This document shows, one piece after another, positions 57,201-64,000 of a stretch of 64,000 bases of DNA. Origin of the DNA: Phaeosaccion multiseriatum (lineage: Eukaryota; Ochrophyta, other classes). Below the pieces are notes generated by a model, which was given only the letters and a program-made list of their open reading frames with translations, was not told the origin of the DNA and did no database searches. The number at the start of each line of letters is the position of its first letter. Position 1 is the first letter of the stretch. Where the stretch lies: contig OZ218951.1 of the NCBI GenBank assembly GCA_965112735.1, positions 1,364,001 through 1,428,000 of the forward strand, written 5' to 3'. The position numbers and the translations under genes are program-made.

Positions 57201-60200
57201 GCAATTTGCAGCAGGACCATTCGGGCGAGGGGGGAGGCCTTTGTCAAGCCCAACACGGTTCAGCAGGCCACCAATGTGTGCGACGCAATGGCCAAGGCTC
57301 TCTACTCGAGCCTCTTCGATTGGTTGGTCAAGAGGGTCAATGCCAGCACAGGGAAGGGCCTTGGAGGAGACGGGGGCAACAGCGGTAGCAGCGGCAGTAG
57401 TGGTAATGCGGGCAGCGGCAAGAAGGGCAGGGGCGAGATTTCCCTGTTGGATATCTTTGGTTTCGAGTCCTTCGCCGTGAACCGCTTTGAGCAGCTGTGC
57501 ATCAACTATGCTAACGAAAAGCTGCAGCAGAAGTTCACATTAGATACGTTCAAGACGGTCCAACAGGAGTACGAGGAGGAGGGCATCCCTTGGAGTCACA
57601 TCGACTTTGCGGACAATGCAGACGTAAGTCAGTGAGGGAGTGAGGAGGCAGTGGATGGAGAGGGAGGGAGGGAGGGAGTGAGGGAGTGGAGGAAGAGAGC
57701 GAAGGGGGGGGGCGAGTTGAGGGAGAGAGGGAGGGAGGGAGGGAGGGAGGGAGGGAGGGAGGGAGGGAGGGGGAGAGGGGCGGGATGGAGGGAGGGGGGA
57801 AGGGGTGGAAGGAGGAGGAAGAGTATCATGCTGACGTCATTACTTTCACTTCCCAGGAGACATGCTCCGTGTCAGTCAGCGCATGTGGGGAGAGAATGTG
57901 GCACGCATCTCGTCTTGTGCCTCGCCCCTCCTTCTCCTTCTTCTTGTCCGGCTTCTTCACATATGCCGGTTCGCCTCCCCCTCATCCTCTCCTCTCTTGT
58001 CGTGCTTTGGTGGGCTCCTAACCCGGCTCCCAACCCCCTCCTTGGCCCCCCCGCCCTCGCTCGCCCCAAACTCTTGCTCACATCACACCACACCACACCA
58101 CACCACACCACACCATACCACACCACACCATACCACACCACACCACACCACGCAATCCCCCACTGCATGACAGGTGCTGGCGCTCATTGAGAGTCGTATG
58201 GGGGTGCTGGCCCTGCTCAATGAAGAGTCGCTCCTACTGCAGAGAGGCAGTGACGAGAACTTTACCAACAAGCTGGCCACGCTTCACAAGTGAGTGAGCA
58301 GGGTTCGTGATCAGGTTTCCGGGTCTGGATATACGTGTGTTATGCGATGGATACATTCATCCACCCGTATGCACCAAGCCCCCCCCCCCCCTCCTCCTTC
58401 TCCTTCCTTCCCTGCAGCACTCCAACTCACACTAGTTGTCCTAGGGCCCATCCTCACCCCCGCTCCTCCCTCCCTCCCGTCTCCCGTCTCCCTTCTCTCT
58501 CCCTTCGCTCGTCTCGCCAAACAAAAAGGGATCACTCCGCTTTCGGTCGCTCCAAGATGAACGCCACCTCCGAGTTCTCCATTCGGCACTACGCGCAGGT
58601 CAGTTTCAGCTTCATTGTCCGTTTCAGCTTCAAGCTTCAAGTGTATAAGTGTATAGATCAGTTTATCGTATCTACTACCAGTGTAGACACAAGAAGCGTC
58701 GGTGGTCATTACAAAGAAAGTTGGCATGGTTCCATTTATGTCATCATTGACATACTGCACACTGCAAACAAAGTGAATCCAAGACCCCTATGCTCTGATG
58801 TGATTGTGTTTGTTGAACCCTCAGGCCGTCGTGTACAGCACCGCAGGCTTCCTTGAGAAGAACAGAGACCAGATTGGGTGAGTGAGATGAGTAAGACTGG
58901 GCACGACACGCCCGATATCTCTCTCTCCCACACACGCTCTTCTCGCTGTCTTTCTCTCTCTCTTCTCCCTCTCGCTCTGCCTCCCTCTCTTCTCTCTCTC
59001 GCTCTGCCTCCCTCTCTTCTCTCTCACCCTCTCTTTCTCTCTCTCCTCTCTCCCGCTCTTCTCTCCCTCCTCCTCCTCTTCCTCCTCCTCCTCCTCCTCC
59101 TCCTCCTCCTCCTCCTCCTCTACCACCACCACCACAGCGAGGATGTGACCGACTTGCTGGGCGGGTGCGGCAACCCCGTCGTGAGGGAAGCGATGAACGG
59201 AGAGGCCAGTGGTGGAGACGGTAGCGCCAGCAGCAGTGGAGTGCATCACCACTCCCACTCGCACTCCCACAAGCGAAAGACGTCCTCTATGGCGCAGAAC
59301 ACGCTTGCCGCCAAGTTCAAGGGCAGCCTCACAATCCTCATGGACAATATCGGGAGGACGCAGGTTTGTTTGTGTTTTCGTTGTTGACATACTCTTCGGT
59401 TGGGCGGTCGGTGCTTTGTTGGCATACTCGTAGGGGGTGGTTTTTTGTTGGCGTATGCGGTGGTTACGTGTTGTGAATTGTGTGTGGTGTAGTGGGGCCG
59501 GCTGGGCTGGATCGGCTTTGGTGTGCTCCTTCTTCCCCATGCAGCGTGCGATGTTATACACACATGTATGTAATCGATATGTCATTAATGGATGGGTGCA
59601 TCGATATTAATTCGAGGTCCGATGTCCATGCCCTCCCCGCCTCCCGTATGTCATGAACAGGTGCAGTACGTGCGCTGCATCAAGCCCAACACGCTCAAGA
59701 GCAGCGCGAGCCTCGCCAACAACAAAGTGTTGGAGCAGCTCAGATGCGCTGGAGTCATTGAGGTCCGTACGCAGCTCAGCAGCGCGCACGCACACACACA
59801 CACACACACACACACCTCTGCTCTCTCTTTCCTTTCTCTCCCTCTCTATACTCTTCTCTCTCTCTTTTCTCTTTTGGTCTCACCACACCCCACACATGTA
59901 TAACGTCTGCTGCCATCTCCTCCCACCCCCTGCCCCCCATCCTTTCCCATCAGGCCATCCGGGTGTCCCGAGCGGCATACCCCAACCGCCTCTCGCACAG
60001 AGAATTCCTGCAGCGCTTCTCCCTCCTACGCCAGGGCAAGGGCAAGCCTCAACAGCCGACAGGTATGTAACGTATGAAACGCATGTAACGCATGTAACGC
60101 ATGTAACGCATGTAGCGCATGTGTAGCCCTCTCCGCTAAAGCAAGCCCCTACCGTGACAATGAACGACTTGTGTCCTCTTCTCTCCTCTCCGCAGCACCC

Positions 60201-63157
60201 CCTCCCCCCCCGAGCACCACCAGTGACAGCAGCGACGACGAAGGCTTAGCGACGCAGGGCAGCAGGAGGGAGTGCAGAGCTCTCATGGCGGCCATCGCGG
60301 GCCCACCGGGGGACGAGACCGGCTACCAGCTGGGCAGGACAAGGGTTTACTTTCGCTCGGGACGGTGAGTTTCAGTTTCAGGTGTTTCAGTTGTTTGCAG
60401 TCGGTTGATTGGTTGGTGGGTTGGTGGTTGCTGACGTCTCTTCTCTCGCATACTCAAGTACACGAAAACACGTACACAAATGCACACAAACTTACTCGGC
60501 CTCCTCCCTTCCCTCGTTCCCTCCCTCCCACTCCCCCTTCCCATCCCTCTCTCCTGTCTGGGTCTCTCTCTCTCTACCATCTCTCTTTCCTCCCTGTCTG
60601 TCTCCTCTCTCTCCCTCTTCTCTCCCTCGCTCTGACAGGCTGGAAGGCCTGGAAAGGCGCCGCTTGGAAGTCCAGAATAGCACGGCCACCAAGCTGCAAG
60701 CCTTCACTCGGGCCGCCCTGCTGCGCTCGCGCTACCTCAGGCTGCTCAGGCGCAGTGTCGAGGTGCAGGCCTGGTGGAGGAGCCGGCAGGTACGTGTGTG
60801 TGCGTGTGTGTATATGTGTGCGTGTGTGTGTGCGTGTGTGTATGGGTGTGTGTGTGTGTGCGTGTTTGCGTGTGTGCGTGCGTGTGTGTATGCGTGTGTT
60901 GCGCAGCGTCGAGGTGCAGGCTTGGTGGAGGAGTCGGTAGGTTCGTGTGTGTGTGTGCGTGTGTGTGAATGTGTGTGCATGTAACTCGAGTGAGCAAGTG
61001 AAAGAGTCGAGTTGAGGAGCATGCCATTTGGCCCCTCTGCGTGACAGCATTGACCCCTCTGCTTGACAACATTTGACCCCTCTGCTTGACTCATTGATCC
61101 CTCTGCCTGAAACTGCTTGACAATCCTCACAGGGCAAGCGGCGGTACCTCCGGACGCTGCGGGGTGTGGTGCTGGTGCAGTGCCTGGCGAGGCGGAGGAG
61201 TGCCACCCGCAGGTGGGTGAAGGATAAGAGGCATACTTACGGGTGGGATGGCAGCAGATGGAAGCATGTTGGGATGCATCGGATGGCAGCGAAGGCCTTG
61301 CAATGGGGTACAAGACTCCACCCCACAACCATTCCAATCCCCGGTGTCTCGCGCCATCTGCCTAAACCCTCCATCCACTGCCATCCTCCTCCTCCTCCTC
61401 CTCTTGCTCTCAAACACCCATGCATCAGGGTGACGAAACTTCGGCGTCATCGAGCATCAGCTGCCATCCAAGCGGGCTGGCGCATGCGGCAACAACGAGC
61501 GATCTTCACTCGGGAGAAGCAGGCGGTGAGTTTTACTCCAGGGGGGGTACAGTATAAACTGGAATTGTGAACTGAAGCTGTCCTGGGCACTGGAATTGTG
61601 AACTGAAGCGACGCATTCAACACCAAGCTCGCCCAAACGGACGCTCTCAAGGAAAATTGTAGAGCGTGTGTTACTTACGGGAGCTGGTAGGGGACTTTTA
61701 ATGCCTTACGGAATGGTTTGGGCCAGAGAGGGCACTTTTGCTCCTCCTCCTCCTCCTCCTCCTCCTCCTCCTCCTCCTCCTCACCGACATTGCGTACATC
61801 TCGTGTGTTTGTTTGTTTGTTTGTTTGTTTGTTTGTGTATGTGTGTGTTTGTGTATGTGTGTTTGTGACAGGCCCTGCGGTTACAGTCACGAATTCGTAT
61901 GGCCCAGGCGATGGCTAACTACAAAGTGTTGGCGACGGAGGCACGAGAGGCCGCCAAGCTGGAGAACCAAATCGCGGCCTTGCAAAGGAGGCTGCAGGAG
62001 GAGCACGAGGCACGCTTGCAGACAGAGCAGGTCAGTGGCAACACGCAGAGGCGTATGGGCATGCGTATGGGCAGGCAGGGAAGGCAAGGCCTCACTCCTC
62101 CCCCTCCTCCTTCCCGTCCTCCTCCTCCTCCTCCTCCTTGTCCTCCTCGTCGTATTTGTTTCTCCTTCCGTCTCTTCTATTGATGTTGGTTGTTTGTGTT
62201 GCACCCCCCCCCACCACCACCACCACCCACTCCCCCCTTACAACAGGCCCACAAGCAACTCGCAGCGAGGCTGGAGCAACAGACAGACGAGGCGCACGCA
62301 GCCAAGCAGGCTGCCGAGGCGGCAATAGGAGCAGCAGGAGCAGCAGCAGCAGCAGCTGGACAAGCACGAGAGACAGGAGAAGGAGGAGAAGGAGAAGGAG
62401 AAGACGGCCTTGCTCTCTCGGCCCAGCACCCTCGTCTAACAGACCTCACGGCGGAGGAGAGTAGCCCCTCAGCGGGTGGCATAACGTCGCTGAACTTCTC
62501 TCCGAGGACGGCGGCGGCTGCCAAGCAACTCTTCTCGCAAGAGTCCAACCGAGCGGACCTTATGGGGGAGAGCACGCAGGTATATGGGCATGGACGCGGG
62601 ATGGTACTGGACGGGCGTGGTACGGACTGACTTTGTGTGTTCTTATTCTTGCTTTGCGTTCGTGGCCTGTGTTTGGGGATTACTTACATCATTCACTCAC
62701 TCACCCACTCACTCAATCACCCACTCACTCACTCACCCACTCACTCACCCACTCTCACTCACCCACTCATCCACTCACTCCCACAGGTCATTACGCAATT
62801 GCAAGCCGAGGTTGCCCGCCTTCGGAAAGAGAACAGTAAGTTGAAGGTTGAACTTGAGTTTGAGTTGAAATGTCAAAATGTTGACCACCCCACCTACGGC
62901 CGGGAGGGACGGAGCGTCGTGTAGACAAATTTATGCTGTTTCAGTTTCTTGTGTATGCGGGCACGTCGTGTGTGTGTTTGTGTATTTGAGTGTATGTATA
63001 GGTGTGCGTTTGTGTATGTGCGTGTATGTATAGATGTATGCGTTTGTGTGTGTGCGTGTGTGTGTGGCGTGCGCCTACTTGATTTTCATTTCCCACCCCG
63101 ATGCTGCACGAAGAATCTGTCTCTATCACTCACACCTGCACGCACACACACACACAC

Positions 63158-63194
<37 letters not shown>

Positions 63195-64000
63195 AACACA
63201 CCCGCACGCACGCACACAACGAAAAGGTCGAGTAAAGGAAGAGAACGAGGATCTGAAGCGCGAGAAGGCCAAGGCCGCTACCTCGCAGGAGGCTTCAAGC
63301 ATGAGCTATCACGCGCTCTCCGTGCAGATCAAAAAGCTCAGCGGGTAAGGAAGGGGTGGTGTCAGCCATTGTTTGGTCTTTTGGCACTCATTGACAGCTC
63401 ATGGACATGGTCAGACAGGAAGTTTAGCTCACATGTCCTTCCTTCTCGACTCTCGCGACCCCTTGTGATTCACTGACGCATCCCCCCCCCCCTCCCTCCC
63501 TCTGTCCTCCCCTCCATCCCCTTGTGATTCACTGACATATCCCCCTCCCTCCCTCTGTCCTCCCTCCATCCCCTTGTGATTCACTGACATATCCCCCCCC
63601 CCCTCAGGGCCAACAAAAAGTTCATCGAAGAGGTGAGCCGTGTGTCAGACATGCGTGATGCCGTGGAGGTCCGCAACCTCCAGCTGGAGGAGCAGCTCTT
63701 CAACAAGAAGGAGGAGGTGGAGGCGCACAGGCTCTTCTACGAGAGTGAGGTCACCAAGGGCAAAAAGTACTTGAAGGTGTGTGTAATGGGGGTGGCGTCG
63801 GTACCTGGTGTCAACAGGGTGGGTGGGTAGGTGGGTGGGTGGATGGATGTGGTTGGAGTACGATGATAGTAGAGCAGTAGGTAGTGGTACTGGGAGTAGA
63901 GCATAGTAACAGTAGTTGTTGCAGTAGTAGGAGTCTTTTCCGACTATACATTTCTCTAACCTCCACGCCCCTTTCCGCCCCACCCTTTGCTTACGTGACG
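54255..64000 (+). CDS. Unconventional myosin heavy chain (3' end beyond window)
   Basis: An actin-based motor. At least 20 exons: 54255-54269, 54553-54774, 55229-55890, 56304-56418, 56889-57623, 58174-58289, 58529-58598, 58825-58877, 59138-59363, 59661-59762, 59954-60062, 60196-60364, 60639-60789, 61133-61212, 61429-61526, 61872-62030, 62248-62579, 62787-62835, 63227-63344 and 63608-63776. The first codes only MSHTQ. An SH3-like N-terminal domain (VFVPDADAGWVRGVVV) precedes the motor: P-loop GESGAGKTETVK, switch I NDNSSRFGKF, switch II LLDIFGFESF, the actin-binding VQYVRCIKPN and the converter region YQLGRTRVYFRSG. About four or five IQ motifs follow (KLQAFTRAALLRSRY, EVQAWWRSRQ, LVQCLARRR, AIQAGWRMRQQ), then coiled coils broken by a disordered part. 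Gly/Ser inserts occur in loop regions. No tail domain for class assignment lies in the window. Confidence 0.9.
58085..58155. repeat. (CACAC)-type CCACA pentanucleotide array in a myosin intron
   Basis: ACCACACC units (a five-base CCACA/CACAC repeat with CATAC variants) fill the intron end just before exon 6. Confidence 0.9.
60902..60950 (+). repeat. Intronic duplicate of the end of myosin exon 13
   Basis: Bases 60902-60942 repeat 60752-60790 (the EVQAWWRSRQ segment plus donor) with a few changes. The copy has TAG where the exon has CAG and GTTCGT instead of the GTACGT donor, so it could not be spliced in without ending the frame. Confidence 0.9.
63465..63607. repeat. Tandem 55-65 base repeat carrying branch-point-like sequence at a myosin 3' splice site
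   Basis: CCTTGTGATTCACTGAC followed by a CATATCCCCC/CCTCCCTC pyrimidine stretch occurs three times (63462, 63520, 63571). The last copy is directly joined to CAG and exon 20. CTGAC resembles a branch-point consensus, so the splice-site region itself has been multiplied. Confidence 0.88.

Overview
This is nuclear DNA of a flagellated protist. Its genes are split by many short introns (mostly GT-AG, about 60-650 bases, one GC-AG), and the genes are densely packed on both strands. Introns and spacers are loaded with microsatellites such as (CA)n, (GT)n, (CTC/GGA)n, (GGGA)n, (TTCC)n and (GAAA)n. An outer-dynein-arm docking-complex gene and a DZIP1-like gene imply a motile cilium. A polyketide-synthase-type FAAL-ACP module, a DAG-lipase-type lipase and an IQ/coiled-coil myosin would fit an alga-like stramenopile, but the window alone does not prove the lineage.

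Layout. 1-3.3 kb (-): fatty-acyl-AMP ligase plus acyl carrier domain, the N-terminus of a probable type I polyketide synthase running off the left edge. 4.0-5.0 kb (+): Q-rich coiled-coil protein. 5.0-7.05 kb: no gene seen. 7.05-11.7 kb (-): HBS1-like ribosome-rescue GTPase. 12.5-16.4 kb (-): tRNA-splicing endonuclease subunit SEN54. 16.6-20.5 kb (+): WDR5-like beta-propeller with a long disordered tail. 21.2-26.7 kb (+): outer dynein arm docking coiled coil (CCDC63/CCDC114/ODA1 family). 27.1-31.3 kb (-): class 3 lipase. 31.5-37.2 kb (+): DZIP1-like ciliary protein. 37.4-38.6 kb: an orphan gene fragment joined to a partial duplicate of the kinase gene further right. 39.3-41.8 kb (-): UIM-NYN-CCCH putative ribonuclease. 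42.3-44.9 kb: a small ORF and a repeat island with a 1.15 kb (GGGA)n array. 44.9-48.0 kb (+): a fusion of DnaJ C-terminal domain, coiled coil, kinase and RING finger. 48.0-49.5 kb: repeats. 49.5-54.05 kb (-): ubiquitin-like/helical-repeat protein. 54.25 kb to the end (+): unconventional myosin running off the right edge.

Several neighbouring genes are head-to-head with short gaps (SEN54/WDR5, lipase/DZIP1, helical-repeat protein/myosin), suggesting shared promoters. Two genes are ciliary; the others act in unrelated core processes (ribosome rescue, tRNA splicing, histone methylation, lipid metabolism, transport), so this is ordinary genomic neighbourhood rather than a pathway cluster.

The most unusual signals are: (1) a dispersed 15-bp word, CAGTTGGTGATACAG and close variants, seen about fifteen times in coding, intronic and intergenic DNA, in both orientations and different reading frames; (2) a second word, CCATCCACTGCCATCC, concentrated in introns, sometimes as inverted pairs; (3) introns with GT-repeats in the 5' half and CA-repeats in the 3' half; (4) the DnaJ-kinase-RING gene, with an intronic foldback element, a 70-residue internal repeat, a one-base frameshift and a truncated duplicate 9 kb away; (5) a tRNA-like hairpin in both duplicate copies. 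Exon borders were set by eye from splice consensus and reading frame.
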